Source: Vibrio hangzhouensis (GTDB lineage: Bacteria; Pseudomonadota; Gammaproteobacteria; Enterobacterales; Vibrionaceae). From it: a stretch of DNA of 64,000 nt. The notes beneath the pieces are model-generated. The model was not told where the DNA came from, searched no databases, and saw only the letters and a list, made by a program, of their open reading frames with translations. Made by a program: the position numbers and the translations under genes. The stretch is from positions 1-64,000 of the forward strand of contig NZ_FNVG01000016.1 of assembly GCF_900107935.1 (NCBI RefSeq), written 5' to 3'. Positions within the stretch are counted from its first letter, which is position 1. Every line of letters begins with the position of its first letter. Shown in pieces: positions 1 to 9,416 of the stretch.

Positions 1-17
1 CGTGAGAACTTTCAAAC

Positions 18-93
18 TGGAGCGACACACGAGGTTCGAACTCGTGACCTCAACCTTGGCAAGGTTGCGCTCTACCAACTGAGCTAGTGTCGC
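18..93 (-). tRNA. tRNA-Gly (anticodon GCC)
   Basis: The reverse strand folds as a full cloverleaf. The acceptor arm is GCGACAC paired with GTGTCGC, the T arm contains GTTCGAAC, the D loop contains AGTTGGTA, and the anticodon loop CTTGCCAAG has GCC at its centre. An encoded CCA follows the discriminator base. A strong promoter precedes it. In E. coli glycine tRNA genes also lie beside orn. Further tRNA copies may lie beyond the left edge of the window, which I cannot see. Confidence 0.96.
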
Positions 94-124
94 ATGGAAC
101 GTCTTTCGTCGTTCAGGGCTGCGA

Positions 125-152
125 ATTATAAGAGCATTTTTTTGTGATGCAA
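125..152 (-). promoter_or_regulatory. Promoter of the tRNA-Gly gene
   Basis: On the reverse strand TTGCAT is followed by a 16-bp spacer and a perfect TATAAT. The stretch after it is GC-rich (TCGCAGCCC), the kind of discriminator found at stringently controlled stable-RNA promoters. The tRNA begins about 30 bp downstream. The regulation is inferred from the discriminator only. Confidence 0.75.
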
Positions 153-268
153 GTCCTTATCCGCAAAAAAACGATCTTTTTTTTCGTTTGATGAAAAAGC
201 ACACAGATTTGCGCCATTTTTCCAGCAGGGACAGCCCTAAGGTACTCTTTTTAACAACGATTTAAAGA

Positions 269-814
269 TCAAATAGTAAAAATGTTTTCACGATAGTACT
301 TGAGCTCAGCGATCGACTCACGAATGTCATCCAATGCCAAATGCGTCCCCTGCTTAGAGAACCCATCCAACACCTCAGGTTTCCAGCGGCGGGTTAACTC
401 TTTGATGGTACTGACATCTACATACCGATAGTGAAAGTACTGCTCCAGTTCAGGCATGTGTTTGTACAAAAACCTTCTGTCCTGACCAATACTGTTACCA
501 CAGATAGGCGATTTCCCTTTTGGCACCCACTGCTCAAGAAACGCGATCGTTTCTTTGATCGCACTCAGCTCGCTATGTTGACTCGCTTTAACACGGTCTA
601 CCAAGCCACTTGCTGTGTGTGTATTAGTGCACCAGTCGTCCATTTTAGCAAGTTCCTCATCAGGTTGATGAATCGCGATGACAGGCCCTTCCGCCAGAAT
701 GTTCAATTGACTGTCCGTCACAATACTCGCGATCTCGATGATCTTGTGAGCCTCAGGATCCAGTCCTGTCATTTCCAAATCAACCCAAATCAGATTGTCA
801 TCGCTGAAAGACAT
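269..814 (-). CDS. orn: Oligoribonuclease
   Basis: This 181-aa protein is the expected size for Orn, the 3'-5' exoribonuclease that degrades 2-5 nt RNA (and pGpG) to mononucleotides. The DEDDh catalytic set is visible: D12 and E14 in WVDLEMTGLD, D112 in GQDRRF, and H158 and D163 in THLALDDIRES. It is divergent from rsgA with about 100 bp between the starts, as in E. coli and other gammaproteobacteria. No truncation is seen. Its linear domain closely resembles the family and the identification is secure. Confidence 0.97.
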   Translation of the reverse strand: MSFSDDNLIWVDLEMTGLDPEAHKIIEIASIVTDSQLNILAEGPVIAIHQPDEELAKMDDWCTNTHTASGLVDRVKASQHSELSAIKETIAFLEQWVPKGKSPICGNSIGQDRRFLYKHMPELEQYFHYRYVDVSTIKELTRRWKPEVLDGFSKQGTHLALDDIRESIAELKYYRENIFTI

Positions 815-913
815 AACGCCCTCGTCTATTTGTTTTCTGCTAAAAGAGGTACTATACCCAAATTAAACTCAGTAACCCAAATGGTTTGATGCAATTGGCA
901 TCATTGAAATATC

Positions 914-1969
914 GTGGCGAAAAAGAAAAAACTGACAAAAGGTCAAGTGCGTCGAGTACGCAGCAACCAAAAAAAGAAACTGGCAAAAGAAGAGACCGTC
1001 CAGTGGGATGAGACCATGCTTGGTGCTGTGAAGCAGGGATTAGTCATCACCCGATTTGGGCAACACGCTGATATTGAAGATCTCGACAGCAAGGAAATCC
1101 ATCGCTGTAACCTGCGACGGGGGATAGAGTCCCTGGTCTCCGGAGATCGGGTTAAATGGCGCGTCGGCCTGGAGTCGATGCACGGTATTTCCGGTGTCGT
1201 GGAAGCGGTCGAGCCAAGAACGTCAATACTTACGCGACCAGATTATTACGATGGTCTGAAGCCCGTTGCGGCGAACGTAGATCAAATGGTCATTGTCTCT
1301 GCCGTTGTGCCTGAATTGTCACTGAACATTATCGACCGGTACCTGATCGCTTCAGAAACCCTACAGATAGCGCCCCTTGTGGTCTTAAACAAAATAGATC
1401 TGCTACCAGAAGAAAGCCGTGATGAGTTTTATCAACTCCTGAATGTTTACCAAAAAATTGGCTACAAAGTGCTACTGGTCAGTAAGGAGTCTGGTGAAGG
1501 GATCAAGGAGCTGGAGTCTCACCTGCAAGGTAAGATCAATATCTTTGTCGGCCAATCAGGTGTCGGTAAATCCAGCCTGGTCAATGCGTTAATGCCTGAG
1601 CTAGATGTTGAGGAAGGAGAAATCTCCAGCACCTCGGGACTAGGTCAACACACCACGACAGCAGCCAGATTGTACCACTTCCCGTCAGGTGGCGATTTGA
1701 TTGATTCCCCTGGCGTTCGAGAATTTGGTCTTTGGCATTTAGAGCCTAACGAAGTGACAGAAGCTTTCGTGGAATTCAAGCCTTATCTCGGAGGGTGTAA
1801 ATTCCGCGACTGTAAGCACCTTGATGACCCCGGTTGCATTTTACGTGAAGCGGTAGAAGACGGAAAAATAGACCCGGTTCGTTTTGAAAACTATCACCGT
1901 ATTATCGACAGCATGGCTGAAGGCAAAGCCAATCGTCAGTACTCCAGAAACAAGAAAGCGGATCTGTAA
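914..1969 (+). CDS. rsgA: Ribosome small-subunit-dependent GTPase RsgA
   Basis: The 351-aa protein is a circularly permuted GTPase that acts in late 30S ribosome maturation. An N-terminal basic stretch precedes an OB-fold (about residues 35-105). The G4 motif NKID (159-162) comes before the P-loop GQSGVGKS (213-220) and the DSPG motif, which is the permuted order typical of RsgA. A C-terminal zinc knuckle GCKFRDCKHLDDPGC lies near residues 295-310. The start is GTG at 914, giving the expected MAKKKKL N-terminus. psd follows on the same strand after about 130 bp. Confidence 0.97.
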   Translation: MAKKKKLTKGQVRRVRSNQKKKLAKEETVQWDETMLGAVKQGLVITRFGQHADIEDLDSKEIHRCNLRRGIESLVSGDRVKWRVGLESMHGISGVVEAVEPRTSILTRPDYYDGLKPVAANVDQMVIVSAVVPELSLNIIDRYLIASETLQIAPLVVLNKIDLLPEESRDEFYQLLNVYQKIGYKVLLVSKESGEGIKELESHLQGKINIFVGQSGVGKSSLVNALMPELDVEEGEISSTSGLGQHTTTAARLYHFPSGGDLIDSPGVREFGLWHLEPNEVTEAFVEFKPYLGGCKFRDCKHLDDPGCILREAVEDGKIDPVRFENYHRIIDSMAEGKANRQYSRNKKADL

Positions 1970-2099
1970 TATTGCACGACTGGACCGGATTAACACTCTG
2001 CCAGTGCCGTCGTCACAATTTGCTGACATTTAGCGAGATTTAATTTAGTATCTCGCGCCCTGAATTAATAACACTCAATTAACGTTGGAATATTAGACA

Positions 2100-2987
2100 A
2101 TGGATAAGATTAAAGTTGGACTGCAATACTGGATACCTCAACACGGTCTGACCCGTCTTGTGGGTAAACTGGCGTCAGCGAAAGCCGGCGGTCTGACAAC
2201 AGCGATCATTCGTTGGTTTATTAAGCAATATAACGTCAACATGGACGAAGCATTGCACACCGATCCAGCCCACTTCAAAACCTTTAATGAGTTTTTTGTG
2301 CGTGAGCTGAAGCCAGGTGCCCGTCCACTTGCTGAGGGGGAAACGGTTATCTCGCACCCAGCAGATGCTTGTGTTAGCCAGTTTGGTCCTATCAAGGATG
2401 GAAAGCTTATTCAGGCGAAGAATCACGATTACACAGCGCAAGAACTACTGGGTGGTGATGAGGCGTTAGCGCAAGAGTTTGCGGAAGGCGAATTCGCAAC
2501 ACTTTACCTGTCTCCACGTGATTATCACCGAGTACATATGCCGTGTAACGGTACGTTACGCCAGATGATCTATGTACCTGGTGATCTGTTCTCCGTTAAC
2601 CCACTGACTGCAGAGAACGTACCTAACCTATTTGCCCGAAATGAGCGCGTAGTCTGTATTTTTGACACCGAGTTTGGTCCTATGGCTCAGGTACTCGTTG
2701 GTGCAACGATCGTAGGCAGTATTGAGCTTATCTGGGCTGGCACAGTTACGCCACCAAGAGGTAATACCGTTTACACATGGGACTACCCTGCAGAAGGGAC
2801 GAAATCTGTCGTGCTGAAAAAAGGCGACGAGATGGGTCGATTCAAGCTAGGCTCTACCGTGATCAACCTGTTTGCCAAGAACAGCATTCGATTCGATGAC
2901 AGCATGGCAAACAACGCGCCAACAGTGATGGGCACACCTTATGCTCATACTGTTCAGTCAACTGAAAATGAATTGCCGGACCAGTAA
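2100..2987 (+). CDS. psd: Phosphatidylserine decarboxylase proenzyme
   Basis: This 295-aa protein converts phosphatidylserine to phosphatidylethanolamine at the inner membrane. The self-cleavage motif LGST (250-253) should be cut between G251 and S252, generating the pyruvoyl group on the alpha chain. D89 and H146 are at the positions of the Asp and His of the self-cleavage triad described for bacterial Psd. The rsgA-psd order matches E. coli. The mechanosensitive channel gene that follows psd in E. coli is absent; instead a terminator and an unrelated transporter follow. Confidence 0.97.
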   Translation: MDKIKVGLQYWIPQHGLTRLVGKLASAKAGGLTTAIIRWFIKQYNVNMDEALHTDPAHFKTFNEFFVRELKPGARPLAEGETVISHPADACVSQFGPIKDGKLIQAKNHDYTAQELLGGDEALAQEFAEGEFATLYLSPRDYHRVHMPCNGTLRQMIYVPGDLFSVNPLTAENVPNLFARNERVVCIFDTEFGPMAQVLVGATIVGSIELIWAGTVTPPRGNTVYTWDYPAEGTKSVVLKKGDEMGRFKLGSTVINLFAKNSIRFDDSMANNAPTVMGTPYAHTVQSTENELPDQ

Positions 2988-3002
2988 CTCCGACTCATTC
3001 CC

Positions 3003-3028
3003 AAACGGTGCTTCGGCACCGTTTTTTG
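3003..3028 (+). terminator. Rho-independent terminator after psd
   Basis: The arms AACGGTGC and GCACCGTT form a perfect 8-bp stem closed by a TTCG tetraloop and are followed by a run of T. It lies 16 bp after the psd stop codon. Confidence 0.9.
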
Positions 3029-3209
3029 TTTGTGAGTACCAGACTGAGTGAGATGAGCAATATCCAGCCGATGTTAAGTTTGATACAAAACAAAACTCTT
3101 CCCAAATCTTCCCTCTATTTTTCAAAACTTTAACACCTGTCTAAGACCCTATTATGATTATCTTTTAACCTAGGTAGCAGTCCAAATATTAACCTCGGTA
3201 CTCTCGCCT

Positions 3210-4625
3210 ATGCCAAAGATAAATACTGGCACTCTGATAAGGCTTATCATCTGCTTTATCGTGCCACTGGGTGTCCTTATGATGCCTATTGACTGGATTC
3301 CGATTGACGATCTGACACTGATTCAACATCGCCTGCTGGCCATTTTTCTTCTTGCCGCCTTACTCTGGGTTCTGGAGCCGGTACCGGTGTTTGCGACCTC
3401 CATTCTGATCATCGCATTGGAACTCATCATGATATCGGATAAAGGTCTGCATTTGTTCAGAACACCACCAGCCGGACACGATCTTGGTGAGTTGATGTCA
3501 TACACCGATATCTTCAGTGCATTTTCCTCCCCTATCATCATTCTTTTCATGGGAGGATTTGCACTGGCCATTGCCGCATCAAAATACGAACTCGACAATA
3601 ACCTTGCCCGGGTACTTTTGAAGCCATTTGGCACTCAGCCAAAATTCATCATGCTTGGATTGATGTTGATTACAGCCGTGTTTTCGATGTTTATGTCTAA
3701 TACTGCAACCACAGTGATGATGCTGGCTTTGCTCGGCCCCATTGTCGCCTCGGCACCGAAGGGCGACTTAGGTATCAAGGCCTTGGTATTGTGCATCCCG
3801 ATAGCGGCTAACACTGGCGGCATCGCCACTCCGATTGGTACGCCACCGAACGCCATCGCCCTGCAATATCTGACTGGGGAGAACAGTATCGACTTCTTGC
3901 AATGGATGATGATGGGACTGCCCTTCGTGATCGTTCAGCTTACTATCGCTTGGTTCTTACTACAGAAGCTGTTCCCTTCCTCAGAAGACAAAATGGTGCT
4001 TAAACTAGAAGGACGATTCCTGAAAAGTTGGCGTGCAATGGTCGTGTACGCCACCTTTGCCACTACGATTCTACTGTGGATGACGACAAAACTGCATGGT
4101 ATGAACACTTACGTGGTCTCGATCATTCCTCTGGCGGTGTTTACGCTGACCGGCATTATGGGTAAAGACGAACTGAAATTGATCAACTGGGACGTGCTCT
4201 GGTTGGTGGCAGGGGGAATTGCCATTGGGATTGGTTTGGATAAAACCGGTCTTGCAGAAGCTCTGGCCCATGCGATCGATTATGAATCGCTCTCTCCTGT
4301 CGCCGTCGTGATCACCCTATCGATCGTCTGTTGGCTGATGGCAAACTTCATGTCCAATACCGCAACCGCAAACTTACTCATGCCCATTGCCGCCGCCATC
4401 GGTGCCTCAATGGAAAGTCTGGCCAGCATAGGGGGACTGCAAGGGCTTCTGGTCGTGGTCGCCTTCTCTGCTTCACTGGGCATGATACTACCGGTATCCA
4501 CGCCGCCTAATTCACTGGCTTATTCGACTGGCCTTATTGAGAGTAAAGACATGGCGAAAACGGGGGTTATTATCGGTGTCATTGGCCTGTTGATCGTCTA
4601 TTCTGCAGCCCTCATCATCACATAA
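3210..4625 (+). CDS. DASS/SLC13-family anion symporter
   Basis: This 471-aa integral membrane protein has about 11-12 hydrophobic segments. It carries the repeated family signatures: SNTATTVMML near residues 165-175 with IATPIGTPPNA after it, and SNTATANLL near 385 with LPVSTPPNSLAY after it. These two SNT plus Pro-Pro-Asn repeats are the sodium and substrate sites of divalent anion:Na+ symporters (dicarboxylates, sulfate or phosphate). The exact substrate cannot be read from the sequence. It is monocistronic, with no strong Shine-Dalgarno visible before the ATG. Confidence 0.88.
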   Translation: MPKINTGTLIRLIICFIVPLGVLMMPIDWIPIDDLTLIQHRLLAIFLLAALLWVLEPVPVFATSILIIALELIMISDKGLHLFRTPPAGHDLGELMSYTDIFSAFSSPIIILFMGGFALAIAASKYELDNNLARVLLKPFGTQPKFIMLGLMLITAVFSMFMSNTATTVMMLALLGPIVASAPKGDLGIKALVLCIPIAANTGGIATPIGTPPNAIALQYLTGENSIDFLQWMMMGLPFVIVQLTIAWFLLQKLFPSSEDKMVLKLEGRFLKSWRAMVVYATFATTILLWMTTKLHGMNTYVVSIIPLAVFTLTGIMGKDELKLINWDVLWLVAGGIAIGIGLDKTGLAEALAHAIDYESLSPVAVVITLSIVCWLMANFMSNTATANLLMPIAAAIGASMESLASIGGLQGLLVVVAFSASLGMILPVSTPPNSLAYSTGLIESKDMAKTGVIIGVIGLLIVYSAALIIT

Positions 4626-4641
4626 CACCAAGATGCAAATG

Positions 4642-4662
4642 CCTCCCTCGATAAGAGGGAGG
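4642..4662 (+). terminator. Hairpin after the DASS transporter gene
   Basis: CCTCCCTC and GAGGGAGG form a perfect 8-bp stem with a 5-base loop, 16 bp after the stop codon. The following bases ATTTGATT are only partly T-rich, so it may be a weak terminator. Confidence 0.5.
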
Positions 4663-4733
4663 ATTTGATTGCACTTTATTCCGCACCGTAGTAAAACCTG
4701 ATGAATTAACGGAAATTTTCAACAGGGAAAGTT

Positions 4734-5630
4734 ATGGGATTCGAATGGCTGGCGCTGATCGCCGCCTTTTTGTGGGCGGTATCCAGCATTATTTCGGTCA
4801 AGCCCGCCAAACATCTGGGGTCCTTCTCCTACAGTCGCTGGAGGATGGGTTGCACCGCACTCATGCTATCGTCCATGGCAGCGATAACAGGCGGCTGGAG
4901 TAGTGTCGATAGTAGTCACGTTACTCCAATGATGTTTTCCGGACTGATCGGAATTTTTATTGGTGATACAGCGCTGTTTGCTTGCCTGAATCGGATGGGT
5001 CCCCGACAGGCAGGACTGCTGTTTTCTTGCCACGCGGTATTCTCTGCCGTCCTTGGTTATTTCCTGTTTTCAGAAACCATGACTCCCACTGAGTTACTGG
5101 GCTCTGCGCTGGTATTCTCCGGCGTCGCCACCGCGATTTTCTTTGGACGCCGCGGCAAAACCAACAGCAAATCCCTCGAACTGGAAACGATCAAAGGCAA
5201 CGTGTGGTTTAGTGTCGGATTAGGGATCACTGCCGCACTGTGTCAGGCGCTAGGGGGAATCATTGCTAAGCCGGTAATGCAAACGGCTATTGATCCTGTG
5301 GCTGCATCGGCCATACGTATGATCACCGCATTTATTGCCCACAGCCTATTCTTGTTTACAGGCGCAAGACATGCCAAAAGCCTGAACCCGATTACCTGGC
5401 CTGTGTTCGGCATCACCGCTTTGAATGGTTTTCTGGCCATGGCGGTTGGCATGACCTTGATTCTGTTTGCCCTACAGACAGGGAATGTAGGGATGGTCGC
5501 CCTGCTCTCCTCCACAACACCGATTATGGTGCTGCCTCTGCTCTGGCTCTACACCGGACAGAGACCTAACCGATTTGCCTGGTTAGGCGCTCTGTTTGCC
5601 GTGACGGGAACGGGGATTTTGGTTGGCTAA
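4734..5630 (+). CDS. EamA/DMT-family transporter
   Basis: This 298-aa membrane protein has about ten predicted transmembrane helices in two EamA repeats of about 140 residues each, the usual layout of the drug/metabolite transporter superfamily. An AGGGAAAG ribosome binding site precedes the ATG. Its substrate is not evident. It converges on epmA and the two coding regions overlap by 4 bp (5627-5630), with no terminator between them, so the two transcripts probably overlap at their ends. Confidence 0.9.
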   Translation: MGFEWLALIAAFLWAVSSIISVKPAKHLGSFSYSRWRMGCTALMLSSMAAITGGWSSVDSSHVTPMMFSGLIGIFIGDTALFACLNRMGPRQAGLLFSCHAVFSAVLGYFLFSETMTPTELLGSALVFSGVATAIFFGRRGKTNSKSLELETIKGNVWFSVGLGITAALCQALGGIIAKPVMQTAIDPVAASAIRMITAFIAHSLFLFTGARHAKSLNPITWPVFGITALNGFLAMAVGMTLILFALQTGNVGMVALLSSTTPIMVLPLLWLYTGQRPNRFAWLGALFAVTGTGILVG

Positions 5631-6613
5631 GCTCTTGGAAACGGGAAAGCCACGACTTCATCAATATGGGAGGCACCTGCCGCCAGCATGATCAATCGGT
5701 CGACACCCAAAGCAACCCCTGCACATTTAGGCAATCCTGCTTGCAGAGCGCCAATAAGATGATGATCGATGGGCTGCGGTGCCAAGCCCATTTCTCGCCG
5801 CTTTTGATTGTCTTGCTCAAATCTGGCCAACTGCTCTTTGGGGTTATCCAGTTCGTGAAAACCATTAGCAAGCTCGATCCCCTGGTAGTAGACTTCAAAA
5901 CGATCAGCCACTCGAGGATCGCCCGGGTTCACTTTGGCTAACGCCGCCTGGGAAGCCGGAAAGTCGTAAACAAAAGCCGGTGTCTGCTGACCAATTTTAG
6001 TCTCAACTCCGACACTAAACAGCAATTGCAACAGCGTATCCCTATCCTGCTCTTTATCAGCAATATCACTCAAACCTAACGGATGCGCGGCTGCACGAAG
6101 TTGCTCCATTGACGCGCTCAAGGGACAAACATTCAAGTGCGCTTTAAAGGCCTGCTGATAAGTCATACGCTCAGCTTGACCGGTTTCCAGCACCATCATG
6201 AGTAATTCATCCATTTCGTCCATCAGTTGATGATGATCGAAGTTTACTCGATACCACTCCAGCATGGTAAACTCAGGATTATGATAGCGACCGCTTTCTT
6301 CATTACGAAACGCTTTATTGATCTGGTAGATTGAGCCACTGCCCGCTGCCAATAGCCTTTTCATGTGAAATTCCGGACTGGTCATAAAATACAACTTGCG
6401 ACCATCGGCGTACCCCGGACCGACAAACTCTGTTTGAAAGGTATGTAAATGGATATCTGTCACGGTCGCATGACTCATTGCAGGGGTATCAACTTCCATT
6501 ACATTCCTTGATAGGAAAAAGTCCCGAATTTGATGAATAATTTCCGCTCTTTTTCGTAGCAAAGCCATAGAGGCTGTTGGCTGCCAGTCATTGCAAATCA
6601 TAATTAAACTCAT
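5627..6613 (-). CDS. epmA: EF-P--(R)-beta-lysine ligase EpmA
   Basis: This 328-aa class II lysyl-tRNA-synthetase paralogue attaches (R)-beta-lysine to K34 of EF-P. It lacks the anticodon-binding domain of LysS and keeps the catalytic motifs: FRNEESGRYHNPEFTMLEWY (motif 2), YYQGIELANGFHEL, and the C-terminal GVALGVDRLIML (motif 3). It closely resembles E. coli EpmA along its length. An alternative in-frame start four codons in (MICNDWQP) would better match the E. coli N-terminus. Divergent frd genes follow, then efp and epmB, so the whole EF-P modification set lies within about 6 kb. Confidence 0.96.
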   Translation of the reverse strand: MSLIMICNDWQPTASMALLRKRAEIIHQIRDFFLSRNVMEVDTPAMSHATVTDIHLHTFQTEFVGPGYADGRKLYFMTSPEFHMKRLLAAGSGSIYQINKAFRNEESGRYHNPEFTMLEWYRVNFDHHQLMDEMDELLMMVLETGQAERMTYQQAFKAHLNVCPLSASMEQLRAAAHPLGLSDIADKEQDRDTLLQLLFSVGVETKIGQQTPAFVYDFPASQAALAKVNPGDPRVADRFEVYYQGIELANGFHELDNPKEQLARFEQDNQKRREMGLAPQPIDHHLIGALQAGLPKCAGVALGVDRLIMLAAGASHIDEVVAFPFPRA

Positions 6614-6665
6614 TAGCTCTGTTTATTGATAATTGTACGATTTTGCGCGTCACGACTCAATATCA

Positions 6666-6681
6666 CGTGACTTTAGTCACA
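6666..6681. promoter_or_regulatory. Candidate CRP site between epmA and frdA
   Basis: CGTGACTTTAGTCACA matches the CRP consensus TGTGA-N6-TCACA at nine of ten specified positions. It lies 171 bp before the frdA start and 53 bp before the epmA start, so it could serve either promoter. The inner GACT-TT-AGTC dyad also resembles the acetate-regulon element described elsewhere in this window. Confidence 0.55.
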
Positions 6682-6851
6682 CATCATATAAATACTATGC
6701 TTCACTTTGCATTTCCGGTGCAAAAACCTAACTCAATCAATTTTTTTGCCATGGAGCTTATCTAATATAAACCCCTACTTTATAAAAGCTTATTTAAGCG
6801 TTTAATTATAACTCGCGAGCTTAACTCGCTCTCACACACTGGAGGATAACT

Positions 6852-8675
6852 GTGAAAACAATTACCACAGATATCGCAGTCATCGGCGCAGGCGGCGCTG
6901 GTCTTCGTACTGCCATTGCAGCAGCAGAAGCAAACCCAGAAATGGAAGTTGCTTTGATTTCAAAAGTTTACCCTATGCGCTCACATACCGTGGCGGCGGA
7001 AGGAGGCTCTGCAGCTGTAATCAAGGATGAAGATAGCCTAGACAACCACTTTAACGATACCGTCGGTGGTGGTGACTGGCTTTGTGAACAGGACGTTGTT
7101 GAATATTTTGTAAAGAATGCCACTCGTGAAATGATCCAAATGGAGCAATGGGGTTGCCCATGGAGCCGTAAGGAAAATGGCGAAGTCAACGTTCGTCGTT
7201 TCGGTGGTATGAAAGTAGAACGCACATGGTTTGCTGCTGATAAAACCGGCTTCCATATGCTTCATACCCTGTTCCAGACGTCGATGAAGTACGAGCAAAT
7301 TAAACGATTTGACGAGTACTTTGTGGTCGACCTGCTTGTGGTTGAGGGCGAAGTTCAGGGTCTGATTGCCATTCATATGTCTGAAGGCGAGCTCGTCACC
7401 ATCAAGGCAAAATCCGTGGTATTGGCAACCGGTGGTGCTGGTCGTGTTTATCACTGCAACACCAACGGCGGTATCGTCACAGGCGATGGTATGGCGATGG
7501 CTTATCGTCATGGTGTCCCACTGCGTGACATGGAGTTTGTCCAGTACCACCCTACCGGCCTTCCTGGAACGGGGATCCTAATGACCGAGGGTTGCCGCGG
7601 TGAAGGTGGTATCATCGTTAACAAGAACGGCTACCGTTACCTGCAAGATTATGGCATGGGTCCTGAGACACCAGTAGGCCAGCCTAAAAACAAATACATG
7701 GAACTGGGTCCACGTGACAAAGTTTCTCAAGCTTTCTGGCATGAACAACAGAAAGGCAACACTATCAAACACCCGCTGGGTGATGTGGTTCATCTGGATC
7801 TTCGTCACCTCGGTGAAGAGTATCTGCAAGAGCGCCTGCCGTTTATCTGTGAACTTGCGAAAGCCTACGTCAACGTTGATCCGGCGAAAGAGCCTATTCC
7901 AATTCGTCCGACAGTTCATTACACCATGGGTGGTATTGAGACCGATGGTCAGTGTGAAACGCGCATCCAAGGCCTATTTGCTGTCGGTGAATGTGCCTCT
8001 GTTGGCCTGCACGGTGCCAATCGCCTCGGCTCAAACTCGCTGGCTGAGTTTGTGGTATTTGGCCGCGTAGCGGGTGAGCAAGCCGTAGAGCGCGCAAAAA
8101 CCTTCAAGGGTTGGGATGACGCAGCCATCGCTGAGCAAGTGAAAGCAGTCGAAGCTCGCATCGCTGCATTAATGAACCAAGAGGGCGATGAGAACTGGGC
8201 AGAAATCCGTACCGAAATGGGTCACACCATGGAAGCGGGCTGTGGTATCTATCGTCAAGAAGACCTGATGCAAGCGACGCTTGAGAAGATCGCCGAGCTT
8301 AAGCAGCGTTATAAGAAAATCAGTATCAAAGATAAAGGCAAGGTATTCAACACGGACCTGCTATATGCGATTGAAGTCGGCTACGGCCTGGAAGTGGCTG
8401 AAGCCATGGTTCACTCTGCAATCTTACGTAAAGAATCTCGCGGTGCACACCAACGCCTGGACGAAGGCTGTACCGAACGTGATGACGTGAACTTCTTAAA
8501 ACACTCACTGGCCTTCTTCAATGAAGACAATGCACCGAGCATTGATTACAGCGATGTAACCATCACTAAGTCGCAGCCAAAAGCGCGCCTATATGGTGAA
8601 GCGGCAGAGAAAGCAGCCGCTGAAGAAGCCGCAAAACAAGCTAATAAAGACCAAAGTGCGGAGGAGCAAGCATAA
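6852..8675 (+). CDS. frdA: Fumarate reductase flavoprotein subunit
   Basis: This 607-aa catalytic subunit reduces fumarate to succinate in anaerobic respiration. The N-terminal dinucleotide-binding motif GAGGAGLR is followed by SHTVAAEGG, in which H45 is the covalent FAD attachment residue. HPTGLPGTGIL and the RGEGG segment belong to the active site. The Lys/Ala/Glu-rich C-terminal tail is typical. A GGAG ribosome binding site precedes the GTG start. frdA, frdB, frdC and frdD form a tight operon; frdA and frdB overlap by one base (TAATG). Confidence 0.97.
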   Translation: MKTITTDIAVIGAGGAGLRTAIAAAEANPEMEVALISKVYPMRSHTVAAEGGSAAVIKDEDSLDNHFNDTVGGGDWLCEQDVVEYFVKNATREMIQMEQWGCPWSRKENGEVNVRRFGGMKVERTWFAADKTGFHMLHTLFQTSMKYEQIKRFDEYFVVDLLVVEGEVQGLIAIHMSEGELVTIKAKSVVLATGGAGRVYHCNTNGGIVTGDGMAMAYRHGVPLRDMEFVQYHPTGLPGTGILMTEGCRGEGGIIVNKNGYRYLQDYGMGPETPVGQPKNKYMELGPRDKVSQAFWHEQQKGNTIKHPLGDVVHLDLRHLGEEYLQERLPFICELAKAYVNVDPAKEPIPIRPTVHYTMGGIETDGQCETRIQGLFAVGECASVGLHGANRLGSNSLAEFVVFGRVAGEQAVERAKTFKGWDDAAIAEQVKAVEARIAALMNQEGDENWAEIRTEMGHTMEAGCGIYRQEDLMQATLEKIAELKQRYKKISIKDKGKVFNTDLLYAIEVGYGLEVAEAMVHSAILRKESRGAHQRLDEGCTERDDVNFLKHSLAFFNEDNAPSIDYSDVTITKSQPKARLYGEAAEKAAAEEAAKQANKDQSAEEQA

Positions 8676-9415
8676 TGTCAGCAAACCGTATTCAGAAAGT
8701 GGAAATCCTGCGCTACGACCCTGAGAAAGACGCAGAACCGTATTTCCAAACCTTCGAGGTTCCGTTTGATGAGACCATGTCTGTGCTCGACGCCATTGGC
8801 TACATCAAAGATCACTTAGACAAAGATCTGTCTTATCGCTGGTCTTGCCGTATGGCAATTTGTGGCTCTTGCGGCATTATGGTGAACGGCGTGCCGAAAC
8901 TGGCATGTAAGAGCTTCCTTCGTGATAACCAAAATGGTCTGAAGATTGAGCCGCTTGCCAACTTCCCAATCGAGAAAGATTTGATTGTTGATATGACGCC
9001 ATTTATCGAGCGCCTTGAAGCTATCAAGCCATACATCATTGGCAACGACCGTAAGCCAGAAGATGGCACTAACATCCAAACGCCTGAGCAAATGGCTAAG
9101 TACAAGCAGTTTGCTGGTTGTATCAACTGCGGTCTTTGCTACGCGGCTTGTCCTCAATTTGGCTTAAACCCTGAGTTTATCGGTCCTGCCGCTCTGACAC
9201 TGGCCCATCGCTACAACTTGGATAGCCGCGACAATGGCGCGGCTGAGCGTATGAAGATGATCAATGGTGAGAATGGCGCTTGGGGCTGCACGTTTGTTGG
9301 TTACTGCTCTGAAGTATGTCCGAAGAGCGTTGACCCAGCAGCTGCGGTAAACCAAGGTAAAGTGGCGTCTTCACAAGACTTCGTTATTGCAATGCTAAAA
9401 CCACAGGAGGCATAG
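8675..9415 (+). CDS. frdB: Fumarate reductase iron-sulfur subunit
   Basis: This 246-aa subunit passes electrons from menaquinol to FrdA. The [2Fe-2S] ligands are in SCRMAICGSCG and a later Cys in PKLAC. The C-terminal ferredoxin-like half carries CINCGLCYAACP and CSEVCP for the [4Fe-4S] and [3Fe-4S] clusters. The start codon overlaps the frdA stop by one base, and frdC starts one base after its stop, so translation is probably coupled. Confidence 0.97.
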   Translation: MSANRIQKVEILRYDPEKDAEPYFQTFEVPFDETMSVLDAIGYIKDHLDKDLSYRWSCRMAICGSCGIMVNGVPKLACKSFLRDNQNGLKIEPLANFPIEKDLIVDMTPFIERLEAIKPYIIGNDRKPEDGTNIQTPEQMAKYKQFAGCINCGLCYAACPQFGLNPEFIGPAALTLAHRYNLDSRDNGAAERMKMINGENGAWGCTFVGYCSEVCPKSVDPAAAVNQGKVASSQDFVIAMLKPQEA

Positions 9416-9416
9416 A

